Assembly (NCBI GenBank): GCA_951640195.1
Contig: OX621165.1
Coordinates: 558,001-622,000, forward strand
Source: Porpolomopsis calyptriformis
Taxonomy: Eukaryota > Basidiomycota > Agaricomycetes > Agaricales > Hygrophoraceae
DNA: 64,000 nt
Direction: 5' to 3'
Positions 10,275-21,868 of the stretch are shown here, piece by piece. Position numbers and translations under genes: made by a program. Below the pieces are notes generated by a model that saw only the letters and a program-made list of their open reading frames with translations, searched no databases and was not told the DNA's origin. Each line of letters begins with the position of its first letter. Within the stretch, counting starts at the first letter, position 1.

Positions 10275-12247
10275 TTAGAGGATGTCTGCTACTTGCTCAG
10301 CACCATGCCCTGTCTCAGTCATTTGTTTTATCTTCGCCTCTTCCCTCTGCTCAAACAGGAATCGGGAGACAACCAAGGCAATCCCTCCGAGTATAACTGA
10401 CACCTGAAGTTTGACTTGAATCTGATGGAATGACCCGCGTAGTAAAAGCTATAGACGACTAACCGCGGAAAAAACAATTGGACGCCACCACAAATAACGG
10501 TCTGAAAGTAGTGCGCCAGCGATGGGTGAACCTCGGGGGTGCGTGAGATCCTCTAGGGATGCTCCAAACAGCCTATCACATACCTATCAGCCCAGCAACA
10601 CCTATATATCGTTTCGTCAGCAGGGACATGAGTACGAGGGTCCACATATACTCACCAGTCAAACTGATGCAAATACCCAGACGAGCACCGATCTCGTTAA
10701 GATCTTCGGTGAGAGTTGCTATTAAAGGAGGGAACAGCGACATGTCTTCGGGCCAGAGTATCATCATAAGGTGATTCCGCGGAAAACACAAGCGGATGAA
10801 ACGTACATCCGCCGGAAAAAAGTCCATACAGAATGGAAAATGCGATCGTCCCAGCCACGTTCTGAACCCCTAGCATGGCGAAGATAAGAATGCCACATAA
10901 CACTGTAGATGGGATGACGATATTGAAAACCCCATAGCGGTGAGCGAGTACATTAGGTAAAACGCGACCGACGAGACCGGCACAGCCCATAATTGTTATC
11001 TACCTATTCTTCAGCAAAGTAGCTTTATGAAACCAGAATGGTTGTGTACCGTAAAGAAAGCCAAATTAGGGCTGATATTGTGCTTGATGGCGTCAAGTTG
11101 GAGGAAGAACATTGGAATATATAACCCGAGGATGACAAGACAGGCTCTAGGAGGACTTTCAGGGGTGCTATCGTACGAGGGTATTAAAGTAGTGCTCACG
11201 CTACCACCACCGCTACGTAAGGAGGATCACGGGCGAAAGTTCGCAGCTCCGCGAAGAAACCTCTTGGTGTTCTTGGGGGGAGCCTTGGTCGCGTAAGAGA
11301 AACCGCGGCGACAAGTAGACAGAAGTTGAGGGCAGCGCTTGCTCGAACGCCATTCTGAAAACCCACAGAGCCATGAAAGAGGCGATTGAGCATAATGGAG
11401 TTGACTATTCCCCCTATAGAAGTGCCGGATGATGCGATTCCTAGGGCTAAGGTTCGTCGGCGTTGAAAATAATGAGAGATGAGGCTCATTGATGGGACAA
11501 ATGTCATGCCAAGTGCAACACCGACACCCAAGCCATCACTTAGAAATACCTTGAGAGGGCTAAATACGGGAATGACTAACGCCGAGAAGCCACGTACTTG
11601 GTAGTAATGCTCGGGGGAAGACAACGAAAGCATGAACAGACAACCCGTGAACAGTATGATGCCCCCTATCATCAAGTGATAGCTGCGGAAGAAATGATTC
11701 AAAGGTTGAACGGATGAAAGGAGATCGAGGCGAACTAATAGCCTCTATCAAATGCTCTACCCGTGAAGATTCCCATTGCGAGAATCAAAAACACTTGGAT
11801 GCTACCGATCCAGCTAGGAAGACGAGAGCATGAAAAGGTCATTTCCAAAGAATTTGAGAAAATCCACCTTATTTGTGAGGCCGAACTCTTGGTTAGATAT
11901 ATTCGAACATAGAAATCTGCTCCCGAACATTTCAGCGCTACTATCCCAATGGACCTCTGGCGGTAGTCACCTTGGTAAACTCCAAAACAATTTATGTATC
12001 TTGCGGTCAACTGAGCTCGGTGCCATGGACGATGGTGGAAAACATTTACCCGAAAGTACAGAACTGCACTATCCATCTGCAAAATGGCTCAGAATGCAAC
12101 AGTGTGACGATGTGCGGAAACCTACACCCCAAGAACAGTGGACCAGGCCCGCCATCCTCCGTCCGGGAACCTGACTTGCGATTCATTCTTTTCTGAATCC
12201 CCCAAAACTTCAAGTGGAGAAACTTGGCGTTGGGAGTCTTTCTCCAT
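10275..12247 (-). CDS. Major facilitator transporter, monocarboxylate (MCT/MCH) type
   Basis: Thirteen exons on the minus strand, from 12247-12126 through 12076-12050, 11999-11971, 11916-11868, 11813-11736, 11682-11598, 11549-11200, 11146-11050, 10999-10807, 10745-10656, 10601-10584, 10531-10464, to 10403-10275; 444 aa. The start of the membrane part, 'FPDGGWRAWSTVLGV', is the MCT signature in fungi, followed by 'QFCTFGYINCFGVYQDFY'. Later landmarks are 'SWIGSIQVFL', 'GVALGMTFVPS', 'YFQRRRTLALGIASSGTSIG' and 'GRVLPNVLAHRYGVFN'. Twelve hydrophobic segments are expected and broadly visible. Such carriers move monocarboxylates or related organic acids across the plasma membrane; the substrate here is unknown. 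Every intron is about 50-60 nt and all phases match. Confidence 0.87.
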
Positions 12248-13244
12248 GGCGGATCCAAGGTGAGATGGTACACACCTCTGACAATCCCCTAAAATAAAGG
12301 GTACCTGGCAGGGTGATTGAGAATGTGACAGAAGGGCTCCTTGGCAAACTATCACATTCTAGATTTGCAGGGTATTGGCCGGCAATGAGGCGGAAAGACA
12401 TTTTGCACCCCTGAACCCGGAACTGAAGAGGTTTATGTAATACGCCACCATGGTAGGCCCATCTCATGTCCCGTTCGCCCTAGTCAGTGATCCGTAAAAC
12501 CTCCTAGGCTTCTCTCCATTTCTGTTCCGAATGCAACAATTTGCTGTATCCAAAAGCCGACCAGCAGCGGCGGATCATGGTCTACGCGTGTCGTATATGT
12601 GCATATGACGAGATCGGTGAGACTAGATGTGTGTATAGAAATGATCTCTTGACGGTGACAAAGTGGGGTCATTTTTCGACGTTCTCTGACTATGTTGATT
12701 CATGTTCTGCGGATGCTAAAGGGAACAAGTCGGAGTGACAACCAACCTCGGCATGGATCCGACGCTTGTAAGAGTGTCACTGGAACTTGCTCTTTCGCTT
12801 TAATCGCTCATATAAACAACCCCAGGCTCATTCAAATATCCAGTGCCCACGCTGCGGGAATGATGAGTATGTCCCCCAGTGATCTTTGGGCTGGTGGCAT
12901 TGAATGCTGAAGGACCGTTTGCGATCAGTGCTGTGTACTATCAAGACCAGTCGAAGCGCAAAGAGACTCGAATGATTCTATTCTTTGTCTGCACAAGCTG
13001 TAATCACAGTTTTACCGATCCCACAGTCGAAAACAGACCTGACGCAGTGGAAGGATAGCGTATATTATTGTTTTCCATCTCTCTCATCTGTCTATGCACT
13101 CGCTCTGAGCACAACTGGCAAAAACGGCAGTGAAATTGACAAGAAATACAGTTTGTTTCGTCTTATGCTTCCTCCTGCTACTTAATGTACAGATATATTC
13201 GAGCAAGACTAGCGGACAAGGTTTATACAACCATCAGCACCAGA
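12248..13244. other. Intergenic stretch, no gene recognised
   Basis: About 1 kb between the transporter start and the 3' end of the Stm1-like gene. Short open frames (65-85 codons) occur on both strands without a motif or a consistent splice model. The 3' half should include the terminator of the Stm1-like gene. Confidence 0.4.
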
Positions 13245-13781
13245 TCAAAGCGAGTGGGACTGCGTAAATTAGATAGTGTTCTTTGATATGAGGCAAGCAC
13301 TAACTTTGGTTGCATAAATAACCGTCTTGTTGGACGGGGAAGACGAAACTGCAGCTGAAGTGCGAGCAATGGCAGACAGGTCAAGACCTAGCTGGAAATG
13401 AGTCGAGTTCCACAAACCCGAGGCGCAACACGCACCGTCATTCTTGAGAGCAGTCTTCCGGAACTGCTTTGCATTCTCTACCTCTTCTTCCGAAAGAGAA
13501 CTGGTATGCGTTTGCACGGTGAGGGTGGTTGGGCTCGCTAGGAAAGGAGGTTAGTCTATGATCATACCCCTTGTCGGGGCCGAATACTCACTTCCAGAAT
13601 TGATATACTCAAGCTGCTCGTCATTTAATGCGGCAAACTCAAGTTCGGCCTCGTCGGCTAGACATCCCCAGCTATGCGCTCCGGCGCCGTTTTTGCTAAT
13701 AGATTTGTCAAGACCCGTCCTGGATTCGGACCTGTCCTTCGCCAGTGCACGGGGAAAGGCTGAACGCTCTGTGCGAGTCAT
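13245..13781 (-). CDS. Small Stm1/HABP4-like (hyaluronan/mRNA-binding family) protein
   Basis: Exons on the minus strand are 13781-13592, 13537-13436, 13387-13305 and a last short exon 13259-13245; 129 aa. Landmarks are 'DRSESRTGLDKSISKNGAGAHSWG' in two parts (RSESRTG, then KNGAGAHSWG), acidic 'DEAELEFAALNDEQLEY', and the C-terminal 'LDLSAIARTSAAVSSSPS'. I recognise this arrangement from short fungal proteins annotated as hyaluronan/mRNA-binding or Stm1-like, which associate with ribosomes or RNA. If the last intron is not removed, the frame ends at 13269 instead. It diverges from the 5-phosphatase gene with 374 bp between the start codons. Confidence 0.62.
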
Positions 13782-14155
13782 GCTAGGTGCTAGGTAGCGA
13801 AGGGTTGCAGGTCGACTTCTGAGCTGTGTATTGGGGTAGAATGAAAGGACTTCCTCTTGTTATTTATTTAATTGTGGGGCTCCCAAGGATCGCGTGACAC
13901 CCCCACTTTGTTGCAACAGCACGCGACCAGGGATTCACCCCTGCCGTGATTGAGCTCGACTCCGAAGTAGACGCCATCCTGATATTACGAGAACGCGGGG
14001 TGAGGGTGCTCGTTCGCTCGTCTGTGACATGAAATGAAGTAACAGAATCTATAATTTACTTATTTATACAACAGCGTTGACGTCTCCGCATATCAGGACG
14101 CATCCTCCAGATTCGACGACACTCGTTTCCATCTGTTTTAACCAGTCACTTAGAC
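13782..14155. promoter_or_regulatory. Divergent promoter region (Stm1-like gene / inositol 5-phosphatase)
   Basis: The 374 bp between two start codons on opposite strands must hold both promoters. An AT-rich patch around 13858-13874 and another near 14048-14071 (with 'tttatacaa') are the only TATA-like stretches. No operator could be identified. Confidence 0.45.
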
Positions 14156-17100
14156 ATGACCGAACACGAGGACGCGATTCAGAATATCCTTCGCTCCTCT
14201 GAGGAGGCCAAACACGTTCTGGAGGCCGTGATCGTGCCTTCCAAACCGATGGCTGAGGAGATTAAGAGTGCCTCTCTTGCTTCTATGGGCCTCAGCTCAG
14301 CAGCCGATGACTCCGGAAGAATTCTAGCCTTAGTCAACCATAAGAACAGTAAATATGGTCTTGAAGAAGGATGGTACGTCTCGCTTCGCATCCTAAGCCT
14401 ATTTGAGACGCGTCGAATCGAGCAATGCCACAATGCTAATCTGGATGTAATCTTGCAGTCTCTTTGTCTTCAAATACAGGTCACACACTCTCACCAAGGT
14501 CCTTGAAATTCAATGTGTCTTCCCAATCACCAGCGATTTCTCTATTTCTATCTCAATCGCTCATCAACAACCTGAGGCACCTGCTGCTTCCGCAACAGCT
14601 TCAGAGCAACCTAGAACCGGTACTCGCACTTCCACAAGTTCTTTTGTCTTGCAAGCTTGTTCACCTATCAAATAGGACTCAATTTAACTATCACTCCGGG
14701 ATTAGAACAAGATGGAGAATCACTCACTGTCCTTACATATGATGTACATCGTTTAAGATCCATCCTTGCGGAGTGTAAGCGGCTGAAGGAGCTACATGGT
14801 GCGTTAGCCTTCAGCAAGGCCTACACTGCAAATTCGGTTAAGATGTCCACTTTTACAGATAGGGTCAATCATACAACTATCAAGACCCATTTATGGGTCG
14901 CGGCTTATCTCACCCAACGCCATTGGTTTTCGAAATGTATGGTTATTCTTCCTATTTGGTCCTCGATTTCCGCTCACACGATGGACGGGCAGTATCATCT
15001 AGTCCGCTAGATCTCCGTGTTACCCATCAGCCGCTGTATACCCGTCTCTTGCCGTCAAGCGCAGGTTTTCCAGGGGACGAACCAGAAAATATCCGATTGG
15101 TCAGAGATGACTGGGTGCGTCGGTCAGCGTGGACCGCCTGCGTGAATGCTTCGGTCCAGCCCAAGGAGATGCTTTGGTGGGTTTTCCTTGTCTCCACATA
15201 TTCTGAAGCTGATCTTGTTCCAGCCTCCATTTGGGAACCTTCAACGTGAACGGGAAAGTACCTTCTCAGGATCTTTCGCCTTGGGTGGCAAGTCTACCAG
15301 CATCCCATATTTTGCAACCCGACAAAGAAGAACTGATCGAGCAACTGAACATCGACACAAAGACGCCTGATAATTCATCTCCTTCACGGTCTCTCTCGCC
15401 TCTCCGGAACTTTTTCCAATATGGTGCGGTCATCTCCCATAATAATATTCATTTTGATGGATATTTATTCATCGAGCAGTAATACCAAAGACCCTAGTAT
15501 CAGCAAAGTCATGCACGGACGGAGCACCCAATCTGGAGAACGAGAATTGTTATCGTGAACCCGATATTTTAGTTTTTGCCTTTCAAGAACTAGATCTTTC
15601 CGCTGAGACGTTACTATATTCCACAAGTACCGCAAAGGAGGATGCCTGGTGTTCTGCTTTGTTTGCTGCCCTTGGAGAGAGGGCCATTTTATATGAGAAG
15701 GTGCGTTCATGTCGAGGTTGACTTGATGTGATCGAAGAAAAGAGTCCCGTTTTCGTTTAACGTCAGAGCAGGAAACTAAACGAGATACTAACGAGAACCC
15801 TTAGCTAGCCTCGAAGCAAATGGTTGGAGTCCTCCTGGTTGTTATCGTAAAGAAGAGCTTGAAACCATGTTTCCACGACGTAAAAACAACTTCTGCTGGG
15901 GTTGGTATACTGGGGGTGATGGTGTGTTCAAGCTTGTGACCTCTGACCTTCCGCCAAAAAGCTCATAATTTCAATTCAGGGAAACAAAGGGGGGGTTGCG
16001 CTGCGCGTGAAGTTCTCACCCTTTCCCACTCCTGAAGTCCCCTCTCCTTGTTCAACCACACTCACTTTCGTCAATTCACATTTGGCCGCATTCGATGAAA
16101 TGGCAGACAAACGCAACGCGGACTTCCACGAGCTTTCGTCACGACTTTACTTTGGATCAGAAGTTGACCCAGATGACGCATCGTCCTACATTTACGAAAC
16201 CGATGCTTTGTTCTGGATGGTGAGTTGGAGGAACTTTCCCCTCTTTTCAATCTAACTCAATCGCGAGTCTGTATATACAGGGGGGTCAGCCATCTCAGTA
16301 GAAATCCTATTGATCTCTCAACTGATGCATATCCTGCCCACGCAGACCTAAATTATCGTATAGATCTTCCAGACGCAGATATCAGGAACATCCTAGCGTC
16401 AGACGGGGAGCACAAGTTAGAGACTTTATTGAGTTATGACCAGGTTCTCGTCGTATTGATACCGTTATCATTATTCGCGAGAGCTCACTACCCTTGTAGC
16501 TTAAAAATGCAATCTCAGCAGGGAAGGCATTCACCATTTTTTCTGAGCATCCCATCACGCACCTTCCGTACATTTTCCCCTCTCACTTCGTTGATTCTCT
16601 ACATTGACTGTGCTCAATCCTTAGCACGTATCGTTTTAGCACAGCGGCGCTTACGGATGATCTGGGATATGATGTCAAGTACGTTAGTGGACCCAACCTA
16701 TCTCGAATAATTAATAATTACCTCTTCCTGAAGGCGCAAACCAGCCTGGACTGACCGCATTCTCCATGCTGGTGGCCCGTTGGCGAAAATCACACAAGTC
16801 TCATATTTAGGTCACCCAGAAATCACTTCCAGCGATCACCGACCTGTTTCTGCAAATTTTAATATCTTGGTACATGTCAAAGCGTTGAGAGAATTCCTCA
16901 CGTTGTATTGACATCAATTGGACTTTTTAGCTTCCGAGTCTTGACCAGACACAGTTTGACGATGCTACTCGCAAATTCGGTCAGTTAGTATCAGAATTGG
17001 AACATTCTGAAGAACATCCCATTATGAGAATCGACTCGAAAATCCTCGACCTGGGTAAAGTCTCGTATGTACTTCATGCAATGCATTCTTCGAGCATGGA

Positions 17101-18522
17101 GTTTAGTTTTTTGATCAGTTATAAACATCTCGTTTCCCGGACGGTCAATTTGCAAAATGTTGGAAAGGTCCGTTCGATTTCATATTGCATAAACCTTTCG
17201 TCATCTTGTCATTATCGCACAGGTGCCTTGTGTCTACTACTTTGTGCCGGCTGAACCCGGCGGACCTATACGTAAGTATACCGTATTTTACCCCCTTTTG
17301 ACCATGCTTAGACTACTCAGATCCTCCATGGTTGAGCATTGACCCGATGGTGGTTTGTTAATCCATCCCATCTCTATAACTTCAAGTGTCGACTCTCGCG
17401 CTAGGGCCTCCTTCTCCCTGAGGAAACAGCGTCGATAAAACTGTCGGCTTATGTGGATAACAACTCTGCACCAGAACTGAACGGTAGTTTGACACGGATA
17501 TTGGACATCACCCTCATTCTTCACACAGCGCGGGGACAAGATTACTTTATAACTGTTATCGGAGAATATAGTAAGTTGAAACTATAAATTCAAAAGTTCC
17601 TTCGTCGTGAAGAGCTACTTTTCCCTGAACCATTTTAGATTTAACCTGCTTTTCAAACAAACTCACGGGTTTGACAAGCTTGCCTGGTCCCATCTCCTCA
17701 GTCAAAACCTCCGAAGACCTTCTTCCTGAGGGTCGCGCGGTCAACGCACCCCGTGAGATAGTGCGATTGGTACAATGGTTGATGTCAAACGCCGCAGAAG
17801 TGGTGAGGTTCAATTCTTTTCGGCCGTTCAATGCTTATTGGCGCAACGTCAGGTTGGGCTTTTCTCATCACCCGCAGAAGCTGAATTGGTCGATACAATA
17901 CGGGAGGTTGTCATGTCCAAATTTCCCACCCGTTCATGTTTTCTGAATGCTAGTTAGTGCTTGGACACCGGGGATGAGTTCCCTTTCAAGCCACCGTACA
18001 GTAGGAAGATTTCCCTAGCGTTTGGGGATACATTGCTCCAATTTCTGGAGTCACTAACTGAACCCGTGGTCCCGCCTTCAATTCATGCCCGTTGCACGGA
18101 GGTGAACAGTCGCGATGAAGCTTTTGAGGTTTGTGCGGGTGGCTTCACAAATCAATGGTTTATTCTGATCCCTGTTCAATCGTGCAGCTTCTAGACGCGT
18201 TTCCCAGCGTATCTGTCAACGTGGGTGCTCCAATGTCATCTACTGTGTATTGAGAACCAGGCTGAGTCTTTCCATGTTTCCAGGTCTGGATTTCTATCAC
18301 CGCCTTCCTTCATTTCATCTGCCTACAAGTCCCCCCTCCTCAATCTCACACAGACGTGGCTGAAGCTCTGGGTAAGTCTTCCTCCGTTATTCCTGGTTTG
18401 TTTTCTTATTCTCTGCAGCTTCCATCTTCTCACCCGTCCTTCTACGGGATGATTCCCGCAAAACCTATACCCCTGTTTCACCTCTTGGAAAACGGAAGTT
18501 TCTTCTTTATTTTATCACCTAA
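14156..18522 (+). CDS. Inositol polyphosphate 5-phosphatase with ASH and RhoGAP domains (OCRL/INPP5B type)
   Basis: Twenty-five exons give 980 aa: 14156-14373, 14459-14619, 14676-14798, 14859-14936, 14993-15176, 15224-15423, 15480-15700, 15805-15921, 15980-16219, 16281-16284, 16346-16443, 16500-16567, 16625-16678, 16734-16869, 16931-17064, 17119-17167, 17223-17271, 17321-17349, 17405-17570, 17639-17802, 17853-17906, 17958-18128, 18188-18220, 18284-18371, 18419-18522. Residues 1-250 resemble the N-terminal part of fungal homologues. The catalytic domain starts at 'LGTFNVNG' (about 258) and carries 'FAFQELDL', 'GNKGGVALR', 'WMGDLNYR' (513-520), 'KPAWTDRIL' (591-599) and 'SSDHRP' (621-626). An ASH-like part with 'NVGKVPCVYYFVPAEP' follows, then a RhoGAP-like region from about 776. 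The family removes the 5-phosphate of PI(4,5)P2 on Golgi and endosomes. Exon 10 is four bases long. Introns 15 and 20 each have a near-equivalent alternative junction. Confidence 0.88.
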
Positions 18523-18617
18523 CAATCTGGCTTTGTATATCCACAACTGGCTTGTATAATTCTGCACTGAAATACACTTCCTTCGTCGAATCAGACGAAA
18601 TACGATTTTCGAATACT

Positions 18618-20100
18618 CTATTCAAACATTTTCTTGTAGGCTTTCTTCTCCTTCTCCCGCCTCTCTTTCTTTCGCTGCCGCACCTTTGCCAGCTCGGCGC
18701 TGATAACTTGATCAGTGGGGACAAGTTTGGTAGCATCTAAAAGATCACGCTCTGCTTCGTCGTCATCTTTGAGCATGGATTGAGCGAGGGCGCGACGGTA
18801 CAATGCTTTTGCTAAAGCATACTGCTGTGAGCTAGGGTCCGAGGAATATATGTTCTATCCTTGCCTTTGTCAGCGTCATTGAGTTGCAAGTCGGTCAAGG
18901 CACGAGTGGCGTTTTCCACAGCGATGGTTGCGTTTGCAGAAGAGGGGGGCTGGATTCGGATTGCTGCCAGAACGGTGTTGAGTAGGAGAGGAGTGATGAT
19001 GAGATTGTAGGAATCTTTGAGCTCTTTGGGTGCGTCGTCTGGTAGCGTGGCGTCCACATCGAGGTATCGGATGGATTCTATGTTAGAAGTTATTATCAAG
19101 TATGACTTGGATGTGATCGTATTGGCGGACGCACTTAGATATTTGTCCAGAGCGCTTTGAATCTGACCTTCCTTGAATAACCTGTTTCCGATTTCTCTGA
19201 CTTCTTTGGCAATGTCCAGTATAATTTCAGGGTTGTTGACGTCCTGGTCTGCATCAGCTGGATAGTCTGCGTATATGTCTCCATCAGGGGGAGGAGCGTC
19301 GGGAGTGAGAAAGGGGTCATCAGGGGACAGTTGACCACAATCGGCGATTTCAATTCGTTCAGTTGGGACGTCGGCTGGAGTGGTCGCATGATTCTCAATT
19401 TGACGAACTGTGGAGAGGTGGTGAGACGAAATGAGGTTACTTTGGGGATCGGATGGTCTACCTATCGATTTTCCTTTAATAACTTCCCCGAACACGACGT
19501 GTTTGTTGTCCAGATGGGGGGTTGCGACAGTTGTGATGAAAAATTGCGAACCATTCGTGTTCGCGCCAGAATTGGCCTGAAGGACTGAGAAAAGATTTAC
19601 CACCAAGTGATCATCAGGACATACCATTGACAACAGGAAGGGCTTGGTATGCTTGAGTGGAAAGCCCTCATCATCGAACTTTTGTCCATATATCGATTCA
19701 CCGCCAGTTCCTGAGTGACAGCTTAGCTTGGGTAACTCAAAGTTCTGCTAATTATACCATTCTCTGCCGTGAAATCGCCACCTTGGCACATGAACCTGTA
19801 ATGAACGTTTGATGGTCGTGTTTTTCATCGGACTACTATGATAGATTCTCTTACCTCTTTATGACTCGATGAAATGGGGAGCCCTTGTAACACAGTTTTT
19901 TCCCTTCTTTGCTCTTCTCGCCAGTGCATAGCGCGCCTATGTATTTACATACTAAGCTCGAGTCGTGTGCAGGCAAAAGGGAACGCACGGAAGTTCTCTG
20001 CGGTCCTAGGCAACAAATCGTTGTAAAGAGAAAATGCGATGCGCCCAACTGGCCTTCCTCCAACAGTGATATCGAAATAGGTGATTGGACGGTCTGCCAT
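18618..20100 (-). CDS. CPR6: Cyclophilin 40-type peptidyl-prolyl isomerase (Hsp90 co-chaperone)
   Basis: Eight exons on the minus strand: 20100-19989, 19936-19855, 19795-19758, 19710-19625, 19576-19462, 19407-19135, 19077-18865, 18811-18618; 370 aa, the usual size of Cyp40/Cpr6. The cyclophilin domain (about 1-170) shows '[14 protein letters not shown]', 'ALCTGEK', 'FHRVIK', 'FMCQGGDFT', '[11 protein letters not shown]' and 'HVVFGEV'. The C-terminal part (about 210-370) is the TPR region, with '[17 protein letters not shown]' and '[13 protein letters not shown]', ending in a lysine-rich tail. The TPR region binds the C-terminal MEEVD of Hsp90/Hsp70 in this family. The last intron (18812-18864) starts with GC. 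It diverges from the dioxygenase gene across 241 bp and converges with the 5-phosphatase (95 bp between stops). Confidence 0.93.
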
Positions 20101-20341
20101 GGTGGTCCGGATGCTGCTTTCAGCGCCAAAACACTCGGGAAAATATACCCTCGGATCACGTGAGATGTGAAGGCTGTGGAATGTACCAGGGCTACATTTC
20201 GGGGGGCAAGCTTCAATCCGTGACGAATGTTGAATGTTCCTTCAGCAATATCGCTCATCGATATGTCTGATCTTCCGGTCACTTCCGAGAGTGATAGTAT
20301 GATTACCTGATTTAGCCATACAAGGTCAATCATCGACCTTC
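20101..20341. promoter_or_regulatory. Divergent promoter (cyclophilin 40 / dioxygenase)
   Basis: The 241 bp between the start codons of two opposite genes. It contains 'tcacgtga' at 20156-20163, an E-box-like palindrome (CACGTG core). No TATA element is obvious. Confidence 0.5.
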
Positions 20342-21717
20342 ATGTCTTTCCGTTTCATTTTCAAGTCTCCTGTTGCAGATCAGCGACTGCTGGCCTGTTA
20401 TTTGCATAAACCTACAGATGGGACTTCAGTTCATCGTGCAATCTTAAATTCCCGCCGAAATTACTCATCCTTTACAGTCAATCCATCTTCGCTGACCATC
20501 CGATCTCTTGGAACCTCGTTTCCATACATATGGCTCCGCGATTCTTGCCAGTCTCCTACCTCCGTTCACCCATCGACGTCTCAGAAATTGCATCGGACAT
20601 CGGATGTTCCCCCCGATATTAAACCCATCTCTGGGGGTGTCAATTCAACAGACGATGGGATTCGCATCCAATGGACTACCGGTCACACATCTTTCTACAC
20701 GTTTGCTTTTCTAGAACGGCATGCATCGGCCAGGAATTTAACTAAATTTCACCGTGATATATCCTACGAGCCTTGGGATGCCCATAAAATTTCCACCGTC
20801 CCAAGTCTCTTTCTTCCATACGCGTCACTCCAAAAACCATCAGGTCTACTCGACGCCATCACCCAACTCTCTAAATATGGTCTCCTTTTTGTGTCCGGTG
20901 TACCGAACGAGGAAACATCCAATGATACTTGCGAGCTCCGGAGGCTGGCAGAGCACTTTGGAGAAATCCGTCACACCTTTTATGGCCAGGTGTGGGACGT
21001 CAAGAATGTCCGTAACAGCCGCAATATTGCCTATACAAATCTTGATTTGGGTCTCCACATGGATCTCCTGTACGGGCCGACTTTCAATATATTTAATTGA
21101 GCCATCGTGAACGTACTTTTAATAGGTATTTCCAACACCCTCCTCGATACCAAGCACTCCACTGTCTCAGAAACAAAGTCATCGGTGGAACCTCGATCTT
21201 TGTGGACGCTCTCAACGCAGCGTCCGCACTGCGAGCCATGCACCCAGCTGATTTCGAGATCCTCGCCACCACTCCAGTCGCCTTTCATTACATCAACGAT
21301 GGACATCATCTTCACTATGAGCACCCCACAATCGAGCTCGCAGAAATAACCGCCCTTGTGCAACCCACAGCGATTGACTCTGAGCATCGTCCGATCGCTC
21401 ACATCAATTATTCACCTCCCTTCCAAGCTCCTCTGCTTCTCAACACGCCGTCCGCATTTTATCCCGCTCTTGCGCGTTTTGCAGAATTGCTGGGCGACCC
21501 TTCCAGCACCTATCAGTATACACTCCAAGAAGGCGACGCCGTTCTATTTGATAATCGGAGAGTGCTGCATGCCAGGACAGCATTTGAGGATGTGGAGAGC
21601 GACTCCAGCGATGAAATTGAAACGAATAGATGGTTGAAAGGATGTTACCTCGAAGCCGACGCGTTGTTGGATCGCGGAAGAGTCTTGGGGACCAAAGCCG
21701 AACAAGGACTTCTATGA
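20342..21717 (+). CDS. Gamma-butyrobetaine / trimethyllysine dioxygenase-like Fe(II)/2-oxoglutarate enzyme
   Basis: Two exons, 20342-21069 and 21126-21717 (intron 56 nt); 439 aa. The N-terminal third has the GBBH-like N-domain phrase 'FPYIWLRDSCQSP'. The TauD/TfdA-type catalytic domain has the iron triad as H239-x-D241 ('LHMDLLYF', completed by splicing) and H391 ('RVLHART'), with R393 placed to bind 2-oxoglutarate. Between them lie 'GGTSIFVDAL' and 'FHYINDGHHLHYEHP'. The family catalyses the first (trimethyllysine) or last (butyrobetaine) hydroxylation of carnitine synthesis; which one applies here cannot be decided. The first ~40 residues are basic and Ser-rich ('NSRRNYSSF'), which would suit mitochondrial import. 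Carnitine metabolism would fit with the peroxisomal hydratase next door, but that link is only proximity. Confidence 0.82.
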
Positions 21718-21868
21718 ATGTCCTCAAACCATTAGAAGGAAAATTATTCGGACATATATTATCTATGCAATCATTTAAACTGAGCTGCGGGATGTCTGCT
21801 CACACCTTCTCTGTACTGCAGTCTCCAATTCAACTTGGATTTTGGGAATTTAGGTGATGCATGTGATT

